Assembly: GCA_011109175.1 (NCBI GenBank) | Contig: RDEW01000046.1 | Location: 15,545 to 79,544, forward strand | DNA from: Dicyema japonicum | Lineage: Eukaryota; Dicyemida; Rhombozoa; Dicyemidae | DNA length: 64,000 nt | Direction of reading: 5' to 3' | Part shown: positions 33,191-43,827 of the stretch, in pieces | Position numbering within the stretch: position 1 is the first letter of the stretch | How the letters are laid out: every line of letters starts with the position of its first letter | The notes under the pieces: model-generated | The model's database searches: none | What the model was told of the DNA's origin: nothing | Seen by the model: only the letters and a program-made list of their open reading frames with translations | Made by a program: the position numbers and the translations under genes

Positions 33191-33670
33191 TCAATAATCT
33201 TCTGTTCCAAATATTTTCCATTTTCTTATAGATTGCTGCTGCTGTAACTCTCATGTGCATTATGTTCTCACTGTCTCAAAGTAAAGATCTCAATTTTCTT
33301 TTTTTCTTCATCATACTCAAGTTCTCTTGTAATTTTTGTAAACTCTGTCTTTTCTTGGTTTACGTCCATAAACCAGTCTTTTAATTCATTGGGGATTATG
33401 CCGATAACCGTTCACAAAAATAAATACCGTTGGCAAAATTATTTCCATTGGCATATGTCCTTCGCATTTTTTTCTGAGAAATCTCAGAGCTGCTTCAAGG
33501 TATATAATAGAAAGTACAGGTGACAGTGAGTCACCCTGTGGCCTGGGTTCACTAGCGCATTTATGTGCCTAAAAAGAGATTGAAATATAACAAGGAAGAA
33601 GCACATCGCAGTTAAAATCTCTATTAACGAAAATCTTGTACAAAGTTATTTCAGGCAGATTATATTTGGT
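33185..33670 (-). mobile_element. Dispersed repeat, copy 1, block 2 (group A RT fragment)
   Basis: The minus strand contains PQGDSLSPVLSIIYLEAALR (about 33490-33540) and, in another frame, FMDVNQEKTEF near 33330-33370, the thumb motif of group A RTs. The block is nearly the same as 58465-58955. Confidence 0.65.
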
Positions 33671-35429
33671 GTCTTTTCATAAAAAATTTTTCGTAAAGTC
33701 TGTTTCCATGGAAATACATGTATTAATGTGGACACTGAATTTATCAATTTTTGGTGGGGCGGTAACACGACAGTTAAAAAAAATTTCTAGAAAGCGCAAG
33801 ATACAATGGCATGTTTTAAAACTGAAGCTGCTCACGTTCAAAGTGATATCAAAACCATAAGAGATATTATTTACAAGAAACAAGGTTACTGGTAGTTTCG
33901 ACGAAATCACCGAAATGTCGACTAATATGTCTAAAGCATAATGGACTCGGATTTGCTGTTCATTCGGGATCTTCTCTTGAAGTACATCGAATTTAGCGTA
34001 TGAGTGAGAGGATCGGCGATATTCAAATATGTCTCACCTGGAGTCTATGAGATCAGTGGCTAACTATCGAGGACCGTGGAAGAGACTGATATTGTGTATA
34101 AGCGGTCTATAAGTACTATGATGGTTAACGTGAAATTGATTAATGCTAATAATATATCAATATATTACTAGGAAAGCTCATTCAGAAATATAAACCCAAA
34201 TAAAAAGACAAATATATTTACTGCTCACATAAAATAGGTTAACTCTGATAAATATTATTAATATCAAAAAATGAAAAAAATTGTTAAAAACAGTATTTAT
34301 CGACTCTTACGGTCAATCCGACTAAAAAGTAGAGCATCGAATTGTTGATTAAAACAGATTTCCAGCCATTAGCCAAAGATCCGATTATTCCAAAGATTAA
34401 TGGCCGCATTAAATAACCACAAATTATCAGAATAAATTTTTGAAAATTTTTTAATTATTAAATTCCACAATTTAATAGTCAAAAAACTCTCTTCAATATT
34501 CTTTGGTTCAATCCACAAATGACCTCAACTAAAAGCAACTCCAAGACACAATTTAAACAACTTAGTTTCAATTAGGCCAGCATTATTATACCAAATTGCA
34601 CACTAATTTTCCCCAACAAATATCTGGCTGATTACTTCTAGGCTTTTATGAAGAAGAGTCGAACTTTAATAGTCAAATTTTGGAAGAATTTCTTGTAGGT
34701 TCCTTTCTTTTTAGTAACCGTTTATTGGATGGCTAGTGGGATCGACAAAATATCAAATCTTCCTTGGAGTTTTCCGCCTTAAGAAATAAATGTGGGAATG
34801 GAGTAAATAGTAGTGTACAAAGTACTGCATACTCAAGGACGGCCTTGTGGATGATATATCAGCTGACTCAACCCTGGCTATTCCCACATTAATTAAATCT
34901 GTCTTATTGTTCGTAATAGTCTTTTTTCAGTGCCTCATGTACTGTGCCAGGATATTGCCATGGAGGAAGTGCTTGATACTATTATTAGCAGAAACTGGAT
35001 TAGTAATCAAAACGTAATAAAATGAGTCCATAATATAATCATGAGTCATTCCGATAATTTAATAAAAATCAGCACAATCAAAATAATGAAAATTAAATAT
35101 CAATAAATAAAAAAGATAAAAATTTCAAAACAATACGCAAAACAAAGACAATTTCGCAGTTATGTCACAAGTTGGTTGAGATGTTGCTAACCCAACCGCT
35201 AGCATTCCTAAATTGAACAGTTGATGAAAACTGATAGCCTGATGCGAATAAAATTGAAAGGTCAAATGAAATGAACCAACTTCAAAGGCAACATAATAAA
35301 GTAATAGCATAAACTTGACTGTATCAGCACAATAATGCAAATTTCTCCAGCATCAAAAGACTAGTAAAGGGTAAATCAGTTTATATATTTTTCAAAAACT
35401 TAAAATTAATATTTTCATAGCTGATAACG
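33671..35429. other. AT-rich spacer with one exon-like stretch
   Basis: Mostly noncoding. At 34840-35030 (+) one frame reads KDGLVDDISADSTLAIPTLI. A GTTCGTAATAGTC...TTTCAG stretch of 22 nt is followed in another frame by PHVLCQDIAMEEVLDTIISR. The phase does not match across that putative intron, so I do not call a gene. Confidence 0.25.
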
Positions 35430-36335
35430 CTACTTCACTTTACTTCTCAGATAATAATCGTGTTTAGTTTCGTTTTCATAATCCACAGAAGAGCTATTCG
35501 AGTCCTTCAGTAATTTTTCAGTCTTAATTGTCGACAGCGAAAAGTTATCGTATTTTTTTTCACCGCCTGGATCTTCAGAAACTTCCCCAGCGTTGATATT
35601 CAACGGCAGAACAAATGGTGTGTCGTTAAATGTATACTTCACTCCCTTACATGGGAGTCTCTCCCTCCTCCGGAAGCTGTATTTAATGGTATTTTCGGTT
35701 TTTTTGCTTTCATTAGTCGCCAAATGCCTCTTTGGCTTGGAAACAAGGTTAAACGAATCGTCACAATCGGAAAAATCAGAAAACACAGAGTTTTCTGGAA
35801 TTGTAGTGATCACCGACGGGGTAGAAGTCCCAAACGAAGAATCGTCTAAGTATAACTTGGGAAAATCACTTTGATGTCTTTGACTGCTGTAGGCCGAATC
35901 AGTGTCGCACTCATTGATCTTTTTAATCTAAAATATTGACAAAGGACAAACTTCAGGTGAGCACTTAACTCCCTTTACTCTAAACCTTAGAAGAACAAAA
36001 CTTACAGCTGTTCTAGTCGTTCTTGTTTTCTGCACTTCGAGCGTGTAAGCACGTGGGAAGTAAACTCATTTTCTTGAGCGGACTTATCTTCTACTTCTGT
36101 CCTTTAAAGCTCTTTATTACTTTCAAGCTGATCAAGAATCCACACATAGCTATCAATCAGTTCATCGAGGGAGGTTAAGCTGGGGTTCTCGTCTTCGGAA
36201 ACCTCGGCCAAGGACTTGCATTCACTCTTAAAAGTAAGAAATGACTTGCGACAGCCGATTTCTTTTAAATAATCTGTAATTTTACTACATATTTAAACCC
36301 AATACTAATTGGGCTTTTTTCTTTCCACTAACCAT
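35430..36335 (-). CDS. LisH-domain protein of unknown function
   Basis: Five exons over introns 36274-36298 (25 nt), 36097-36120 (24), 35980-36005 (26) and 35928-35951 (24) give an uninterrupted 268-residue protein ending YYLRSKVK and TAG. The N-terminus, after MVSGKKKAQ, reads LVLDYLKEIGCRKSFLTFKS, which fits the LisH dimerisation motif (L-x2-L-x3-Y-L-x5-x4-F). A predicted helix follows (LDELIDSYVWILDQLEK), then a basic stretch (SKCRKQERLEQL) and an acidic/Ser-rich C-terminal half with RRRERLPCKGVKYTF. LisH proteins often act in microtubule, centrosome or transcription complexes, but this does not decide the role here. All splice sites are canonical and no lesion is seen. The ATG at 36333-36335 lies just beside a 173-bp duplication. 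Confidence 0.7.
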
Positions 36336-36348
36336 ACTAATCTAACAT

Positions 36349-36694
36349 CAAATAAATCATACATAATATAAACGCAATCGTAAATTAATAAGACTGAAAC
36401 ACGACTAATGCGACCGCAATTTAAAAATTAATATTACAAATGTGGTTCTCCGAGGTATAATGAAATATTTTTCAATTAAAAAAAATTTTAATAATAATCC
36501 ATTTTAATAAATTCAGTTATTCAAATAAATCATACATAATATAAACGCAATCGTAAATTAATAAGACTGAAACACGACTAATGCGACCGCAATTTAAAAA
36601 TTAATATTACAAATGTGGTTCTCCGAGGTATAATGAAATATTTTTCAATTAAAAAAAATTTTAATAATAATCCATTTTAATAAATTCAGTTATT
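36349..36694. repeat. 173-bp perfect tandem duplication
   Basis: Unit 36349-36521 repeats at 36522-36694 (CAAATAAATCATACATAATA at each start, ATAAATTCAGTTATT at each end). It sits immediately upstream of the LisH gene's start codon, so any promoter there is doubled or the assembly is wrong. Confidence 0.9.
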
Positions 36695-36749
36695 ATTTTG
36701 ACGTAATATTGTATAAAGTGGCTAAAATCCAATCTATCATTCAAATTAA

Positions 36750-36990
36750 CTAATTTCCGGTTGACCTTAATGTGGCATTATGAGTTGCTTTTATGGCTGA
36801 TGTGAAAAATCGAAAAGTCACCTTAGAAGTTTCTCTTATAACATTAAAGTCTCTCATATTTGATGTGAACTTGGTCTTCTCTGTTAATGTTGTAGCATTA
36901 CTCCCAATTCTATCAGAATCTATGAGCGATAATAATCCTTCATCCATTTTTTTGGGTGATTCGGATTTTGAAATTTGTGTACCTTTAGTT
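36750..36990 (-). CDS. Possible exon, unrecognised
   Basis: The minus strand stays open for about 75 codons: KGTQISKSESPKKMDEGLLS then LIDSDRIGSNATTLTEKTKF and so on to TAG at 36750. The composition (Ser/Thr/Lys, no long AT-biased runs of Phe/Ile) resembles a real coding end. A 27-nt GTCGAAACC...CTAAAG stretch upstream could be an intron. I cannot complete the gene or name a family. Confidence 0.25.
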
Positions 36991-37049
36991 TATAAATTCG
37001 GGTTTCGACGTATGTTGTTTCTGTCACGAAGTGAAAAGAAAAAGCTTTG

Positions 37050-37995
37050 ATCTGTCGTCAAGTAATGATTGAGTTAATGCTAAGGGAAAGGGTCACCATG
37101 CTACGGCCAACCGCAACATTTTGTTAGGCTTACCGAACATTGTCCAAAAAGGAGATTAAATAATAATTTTATCAGTAAAGGATAGTGAATCAGCCTGTGA
37201 AGTGGAATTATGTCCTGGCTATATATGATAATGTTAGAAATTTTGATTCTTATTGTAAAGTGACGTATCTCTAGCTGTTTAGACTTTTCTTATTGTCTTT
37301 AATTTCTGCTTTATTTCTATTCTACGACAGTCATGTTACTAAGGAAAATGTTGACATTGATGGATTTGGAAGCACTTTATTAGATTTTGGAGACAACCAG
37401 AAAATGCGGAAGGGAAAGCTTAGAATGACACGATGGCTCTTCTAGAACATTAGGCTAGTGTTCATGAGGGGTAACTTCCATTACGTGCTCAATGGTCACA
37501 AGCAATAATGGAGACTTTTGGCTTTAATTTAAGCAGGAAATTATTTTCAAAAATTTACGTGAAATATTGATTTATGGTAAACTTGATATGCTTAATTTTA
37601 TAATTATCAAAGGTCATACATAAGTTTAAATTATATCGATTGAAATGATTTTTATACAAATATCAAGTGCTTAGCAAAATGTTATATTCTTGATCACACC
37701 ACCAAGCCAAACAAGCCAAATGATAAAGGATACTTTGATTAATGGTTCAACTTGCAGTCAGATCATAAGTAGGTCATTTAGAGCAAAAATAATATTTATT
37801 AATATCTAGTTGTTAGCTGAGTGGTTAATTGGTCGGAAGGTGATCTGGTGACGTGCTTTTGTCGGCCGAAATGTCTGCATACCTTTGTGATGGATAAAAG
37901 GTGGTTTTCTTCTCGTTACCATGGACTTAATGATGAACTCATGAGACTTCAAAAATAAGAAGTTCTGAACAAAAAAAGTGCCGGACGCATGTATG
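37050..37995. other. AT-rich spacer, nothing recognised
   Basis: Noncoding-looking. A short ATG frame at 37140 on the minus strand (MFGKPNKMLRLAVAW) could not be spliced to its neighbours. No repeat is seen. Confidence 0.35.
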
Positions 37996-37999
37996 ATCT

Positions 38000-38610
38000 A
38001 GTGTTGCCTAAATTTGAAAGAATTTGCCGTTTGGCAATTTTTTGACTTAACAGGAAAGATTTCATACAAATCAGAGTGGAAGTAAATGTCTTCAATCAAT
38101 TTACTGACTCCAAAATCGTGTTCCCAAGGACTGGTTCGTTGTCTATAAGAGACAATCATACTTTCCAGGGTCTTTTTAGTGATAATGATTCTATATAAGC
38201 ATATGTCCTCTCGCTTTTGTTCAATGAAACTGCATATTTCGAAAAGTAGGATGTCACCACACTTCTTAACTAGCACTATTGGGACAACCTTTGCACGGTG
38301 GACTAACTCTAATTCTTTAGATAAATGTTCAATGAAACTGCATATTTCGAAAAGTAGGATGTCACCACACTTCTTAACTAGCACTATTGGGACAACCTTT
38401 GCACGGTGGACTAACTCTAATTCTTTAGATAAATGTCATATTTTCTATATTTCTACAATTCAACTAGTTTTAAAGGAATATAAAACTGTTCTTTTATCAA
38501 ACACGAATAGATCGGGTTTGTTGTTTTTGACCATTGAATCAGTTTTAATGAAAGTTTCTACCCTTATCTCTACATTCTCATTTATAGCCACAGTCTTTAC
38601 TGAGTGAGTC
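38000..38610 (-). mobile_element. Group F LINE, nuclease-like C-terminus
   Basis: The minus strand reads VEIRVETFIKTDSMVKNNKP then DLFVFDKRT (38480-38580), LSKELELVHRAKVVPIVLVK (38365-38430) and TKKTLESMIVSYRQR (38120-38170). This parallels the group F element at 17330-17690 in order and spacing. P-D and a downstream hydrophobic strand fit a PD-(D/E)XK-like fold, but the E-x-G/K segment is disrupted. A 108-bp duplication (38218-38433) repeats part of the domain. Confidence 0.55.
38218..38433. repeat. 108-bp perfect tandem duplication
   Basis: Unit 38218-38325 repeats at 38326-38433 (TGTTCAATGAAACTGCATAT at each start). The length is exactly 36 codons, so both strands keep their reading frames and the encoded group F segment KVVPIVLVKKCGDILLF appears twice. 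Confidence 0.9.
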
Positions 38611-39171
38611 TTGAGTTTCCTTTCATTCTTTAAACCATAATTTCGACAAAAATTGAAATGTAGACATCACATAACTTCATTGTGTCTTCTTACGTAGTCG
38701 CCATGGAGTTTTTTTTCGTCCAGTGTCACAATGAGTGACATTTTCCGTTTCTTGCAGAACCTACGGACGTTCTGCGAATGACAAATTTCTGTTCTGAATT
38801 AGACAATATAAGGCGTGGAGAATTATTTCGATTTAAAATCCAGTAATAAGAGTTTATCGCGCAGTCGTGACTGCGAAGGTCCAGTCACTCGACCGATATG
38901 TGCTTGTGTGGGGACTAGATAGGTGCATCGGGCCAAGATGAGGTCCCTAAAAGCATTTTTTCGCTCATAAAGATAGGGACCGCTGACTTCCTCCAAGGTT
39001 ATCACGAGGAAGATATAACCTTTGTTTCTTCGCTTGTTTAAAATTTACGAATTACTGAATCGATTCATACTCGTCAGTTTTGAACGAATTACTTAATCAA
39101 TTTCCATAAGTCCTGCATAGTAATTGTATAAAGAAAGCGTATATTCATTTATTGCCTTAAATTTATTGAAT

Positions 39172-39640
39172 TTATTTTCTTGTCACCAAAATCTCAATTC
39201 TTCTGTTAATTTCTGTAGATATTATTCCAACATTTATGAGCTTTGACACTTGTGGATATTTTTCAGAAAGGAATCTACTCAGTAGGACCAAAACTAACAC
39301 AAAAAGAGTTGGAGAAAGACTGTCCCCCTGGAGAATGCCTCTTTCACAAGTATTTTCATTATTCAATTTAAGTTTAACTCTCCAATGTGAAATAAAAGAT
39401 CCTATGACTACATCAATCCACTCAGGAATTCTCAATTTCTCAAGGACCTCCATTAAAAATTATGATCCACCCATGGAGCAAACAGTACATTTTTATTAAT
39501 TTTTTTGAGTGATTTGTTAATGATGACTTGTTCCTTAGAAACATGACACATTTTTCTTGTACCCATCTAGTTTTCAGAGGGAAAACTAAAAGCCTCCGCA
39601 AACTCCCCAGTTTTTGATTGATACATTCCGTCAAAAGTTT
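39172..39640 (-). mobile_element. Group E LINE fragment (RT)
   Basis: The minus strand reads ECINQKLGSLRRLLVFPLKT (39560-39634), then LEVLEKLRIPEWI-type text, SFISHWRVKLKLNN and RGILQGDSLSPTLFVLVLVL then LSRFLSEKYPQ. The Q-G-D-S-L-S-P block is a non-LTR RT signature, with a different surrounding sequence from groups A-D. Catalytic boxes are not preserved. Confidence 0.65.
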
Positions 39641-39654
39641 ATACAGTAAGGGTA

Positions 39655-41150
39655 CATGTTATAGCCATTTATTATTAGGACATGGATCTATGATGATGAG
39701 CCACAGAGGCTCAAGGACCTTCTGTCTCGAATTCTACAGCAACTTTGACAAGATGGTCTTTATGGAGTCCGTGAACGATGCTTGCCCTTTCGGACCGGAT
39801 AAGCACCGGTTCAGAATGATAACCTCTAGGCCTTCAGAAATTGTAATGAAGAACTTACCCTTTTGGGTCAAGGACAGCGACCTCCTGAAATACTTTTAAG
39901 AGATGAGCCCATCTACTACGAAGGTCTCTCGAATGTTCAAAGGAGGACAGACGTTGCCAATGGCCAAGGCGTCAGTCGGACACAAAGCCGAAGCCACATC
40001 GCTAGTCCGCAGCAGGTCTTTCATTGGAAGAAACGTGGTCACTTGCAAATGAATGCGTTGAGGGCCGTTGCTTTGCTATAACTGCCAACAAATCGGACAC
40101 TTTGCATACTAATTCAAGAAGAGGAAGAAATGTTTCCAGTGTGCAGGAGAACATGATATCTCCGAATGCAAGATGGATCCGGGATCGAAAACAGACTATG
40201 TCAACTTTGGGTCTTCTAAACACGGGGCCAGATATGGAGGATGTCCCGTCATATTAAAAGCTAAACAAAAATTTGATATTCGCAACAATAAAATGCAATC
40301 AAGACAGAAGGAAAAAACCAAATCTGAAGGCAACAGGGAAACACCGTTGAGATAAACACGGCCCTGGAATCAAAGATACCGGCCGAGAGAAGTAGAATAA
40401 TAATTGGTCCCCACAACAACAATGAATCGGTCTGGCATATCCGAAGTAGCATGTCTTAAAAGATTTCCAAAAAATTAGAAGATGTAATCTCAAGACCAAA
40501 AGAACTCAGTAAAATCATTGGTGTGGATTAAAGAAGACGACGGACCTAGCAATGGAGAGTCCAGTCCACCTAAAAAACAATTGAGATGAGATCTGAAATA
40601 GTGTTGGCGAATGTTTGATCCCTAAGGAGAAAGCATCGTGATCTAACACTATTTATGACGGCCACCAGGATTGAGGTCCTGGTGGTCAACGAGACCAAGA
40701 TAAAAAAGGCCATTAATACTAAAATGGAGAGACACAACTCGATATAACTACCATGGGTGGATGGCGCCACGGATGGTACGGGAACCTCCTTCTTCTACCG
40801 TGATGACCAACAAGCACGGAACCCGAATATCGTCTCGGCCACACAATGCGAATTCGTGTACATTGAAATACGTTGCTGCGACTCGTGGACAAACATCGGG
40901 GGTCTGTATTCGAAAGATATATGAAACTGTTCTACAGAGAATAACGAATTTTTTGAAAGAAATGCAATGTCAATTCTGATGGGCGAACTAAATGCCAAGT
41001 ACATGCTAGGAAACTTTAAAATGCACCCTTGTGGAAATGGAGAATGAGAAGTGGTATGACTTTGGAAAAAACTGAAAAGTTTGTTGGGAAGATGAAAAAC
41101 GCTTTCGTATGCTTAGAGATGTTCAAAAGATTCTACAACCTAGGATGATT
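39655..41150 (+). mobile_element. Group C LINE: ORF1 and start of ORF2
   Basis: The plus strand carries ORF1: EIVMKNLPFWVKDSDLLKYF (about 39840-39900), then CCHC remnants across frames (CYNCQQIGHFAY, CFQCAGEHDISECK, GSSKHGARYGGCPVI at 40075-40260). ORF2 begins near 40585 with an endonuclease-like start (TRIEVLVVNETKIKKA at 40660-40710) and FVYIEIRCCDSW and MGELNAKYMLG (about 40850-41005). The RT is missing. Stops interrupt both ORFs. Confidence 0.65.
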
Positions 41151-41483
41151 TTCGTAATTAAAAAGAATCTAAAACCTAACATCCAATGAGAGTCAACACC
41201 AAATTTTAAATACTACCTGTTCTAAGGGAATATATGTGGACTGAACGGGAAAACAATGTTTATTTGGTAATTATCTATTCTAAGAAAATAAATAATTGAT
41301 ATATTTAATGTAATGATCTCAAAAAGAGCCATTATTAATGTTGCATGTTGTTGGCAGCCGATTACATTATAAAACGACCTTCTAGCCATGCATCACAAAA
41401 ATAATAATAAAACGTGACATATAATTAATTTATATAAATTTAAAAATTTTAATGAAATTTAATTTACAATAATTAATATTAAA

Positions 41484-41790
41484 TAGTGGTTAGGTGTCGG
41501 GCTTAAGTGGCTTAGGTCACGGGTTTGATTCCCGCTGCTGTTCACCTGGTGGAAGGTTCCACGCATCTACGATGCTAAAAGGGTTTGGCGAGTGACGCCG
41601 TCATCAATGAAATATTCACTGCGGAACTGGATAGTCTATAACCCACACACAAGAAAAATAAAAAAAAAGTGAAGATCATTCCTTGGTTCTACCATTAGTT
41701 AAAATTAACTGTTCTTTACTTAAATAAAGTGTGTGTCCTGCCTATGCGGAGCTATAAATATTATGTTGTTATTATTTTGTCTTTGAAACT
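41484..41790 (+). mobile_element. tRNA-derived SINE
   Basis: TAGTGGTTAGGTGTCGGGCT (A-box-like), GGGTTTGATTCCCGC (B box), GGTTCCACGCATCTACGATG, GACGCCGTCATCAATGA, CACTGCGGAACTGGATAG, then AACCCACACACAAG and the tail GTGTGTCCTGCCTATGCGGA with GCTATAAATATTATG. It lacks the first few bases of the head seen at 53435. Confidence 0.85.
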
Positions 41791-41843
41791 CTGGCATCCC
41801 GACGTGAATTGTTATTATTATAGACACGTACGTAATGCCAAGA

Positions 41844-42392
41844 TCATGATAAAGCATGTGCAACACGAAAAGTTACCAATCTAATTAACATCGACCATCT
41901 TTTTCGATCCGTTGCCATGTTCAGTGGCATATGTAGATCATCCCCATCTTTAAGGCATTTTCCAATCCTACTGAGATCTTCAACTAGGATTACTGGCAGT
42001 GTTGTCATCGGCCGTCGCGGAAACGCGAATTCTCTGTGGCTCATCCTCATAGATTCTGATTCGTCGTAAGGGTACAGAATATTTGCGAACTTTATCGCGC
42101 TCATAGCTGAGTAAACTGAAATCAGCACAGTCAGGTTGTTGGAGTGCTTATTAGTGGTCTCAGTCGTTTTCGTATCGCTTTCACTAACAGGTTCAGCTTT
42201 CTTGGTTATGGGTTCTGGGTTGGTCACCGATATAGGCATTCCATTTGCGGATTTAAATTCTTCAGCTCTGCACGTCGTCTTGTCCTCCGCAAAGGATTTA
42301 ACGATTGCAGTTTCGGAGGGCGAAGAGTTGCTATGCTTCGTTGCTCGTGTATTTGTCTTTAGTACAATGGTTTTTATTAATCGTACGTCCAA
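41844..42392 (-). mobile_element. Probable LINE C-terminal ORF fragment
   Basis: A 182-residue open frame. The end reads RRPMTTLPVILVEDLSRIGK then CLKDGDDLHMPLNMATDRKR and W, resembling the GRPxTTLP...L..D...W C-terminus of some RT-encoding elements (group A has FRGRPRSTLP). The first half (Ser/Thr/Lys/Glu-rich) is unlike that family and may be a chimeric join. I cannot exclude an unrelated gene. Confidence 0.4.
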
Positions 42393-42596
42393 TTAATTCG
42401 AGAATTAATAGAGAAAGGGAGAATCTTTGAGGACATCATTCTGGAGGAGACGGGATCTCGATATTGAATGGCTTTTGCACACACCGGTAAGAAAATTGGC
42501 TATCCATCGTTTTAAAGTCGGATGAATGAAGGAGTTAAAGATTTTTTTCGTTAGTAGGATTCTTGGAAAAAAAATTCTTAAAATTTAATATTAATA

Positions 42597-43800
42597 ATGT
42601 TCGCACATTCCGAGGAGCCATATCAGTTATCACTCCCCACAGACAGAACACACAATTTATTATTAAGCAAAGAACCACATTCCTTGATTCTCTCTCGATT
42701 TGCTATAAAAAATAAAAAGACTTTTCAACATGGATTCAAAAATGAGAGATCCACGTCTACATACTTGCAAACATTGACCAAATTCATTCGAGGCGGATTC
42801 ACAACCAAGCTGAGACACTTTAAAACAGTGCTCTGCTTGATCGACATACATAAGCCTTTTGACTCAGTCTCGAGGAAGATTCTATCGAGAAAAATATTTC
42901 AATCGGAGATCCCAGAAAAGCTAAAGCTTTGGATTATTAACTTCCTAAGTGGACGAAGGGGACGTGTTCGTCTCGGAGGTCTGAAATCAATCTCACGGCT
43001 CCTCCCAAACGGAGTCCCTCAAGGATCGCCTATATCCCCTGCTCTGTTTAACCTCTTTCTGGCTGATATCCCGAGTCTTGAATCTGATAATGATGTTCTA
43101 TTTTCCTATATATGATATTATGTTGGCTTCGCGAGATCAGGACATCCAGAAGGCCACAGAAAGAATACAAATTAACCTTTACAGGCTTAATGCCTGGATA
43201 ATGGAAAACCGGCTCGTGGTGAATGCAGAGATGTCGTCACTATTTACCTCTGACAAAAGATTGGGAAGGAAGACAGTCACCTTGAAGTTAAACAAGGTCG
43301 GCATCCCTTTCCACAGATGTCAAAGGATCTTGGGTGTGACAATTGATATGCATCTCTGTTTAACACCTCACGTAGAAAACATTCTATTGAAATGCGAGAA
43401 GAAACTGAACGTATTGACAAGTTTATCTGAAATATGGATGAGTGGTACTCACCCAGTCTTAATGAACGTATACAAACAATACATCGAGCCATATTTCTCA
43501 TATGCATGCGCCTCGTGGGGACCATCCATATCTTGGACAAATATGAGGAAAATTGAGGAAATGCAAAAGAGGGCTTACAGAGTAACGGAGCGTTGAATTT
43601 GTGAAGATCATCGACTCGGATCTACGCCTCTAGAGGCCCTTATGAGACTAGAATTCAGATCACGAGAAGTTGGTCCTGAAAATTCAGGCAGCCTGTACGT
43701 TCATGCGCGGGCACAAAGGAAGAACACCGGGAAAAGATGAGGTCTGTTAGAATGCATCGGGATCACGTGATAATTAGTTTTGTTTTACCGTGGTCTTGGT
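42597..43800 (+). mobile_element. Group B LINE (Jockey-like), RT to 3' end
   Basis: 42597-43115 and 43078-43596 overlap in different frames: HGFKNERSTSTYLQTLTKFI, CLIDIHKPFDSVSRKIL (palm), NGVPQGSPISPALFNLFLAD, then a damaged YADD box (YDIMLASRDQD), AEMSSLFTSDKRLG, RILGVTIDMHLCLTPHVENI and YIEPYFSYACASWGPS. A frameshift at 43080-43115 removes the catalytic YADD. The 3' UTR continues to about 43800 (GGGATCACGTGATAATTAG, TTTTGTTTTACCGTGG). Confidence 0.8.
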
Positions 43801-43827
43801 TCAAATAAAAAAATAAAAATAAATTAA

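Noticed and set aside
36793-37050. 85-residue plus-strand ORF
   Set aside because: It overlaps an opposite-strand frame with better coding character, and neither has a recognised family; kept only as a weak minus-strand exon.
38179-38607. 142-residue plus-strand ORF with an internal peptide repeat
   Set aside because: The repeat is only the 108-bp DNA duplication. The opposite strand matches the group F LINE domain, so the plus frame is a shadow.
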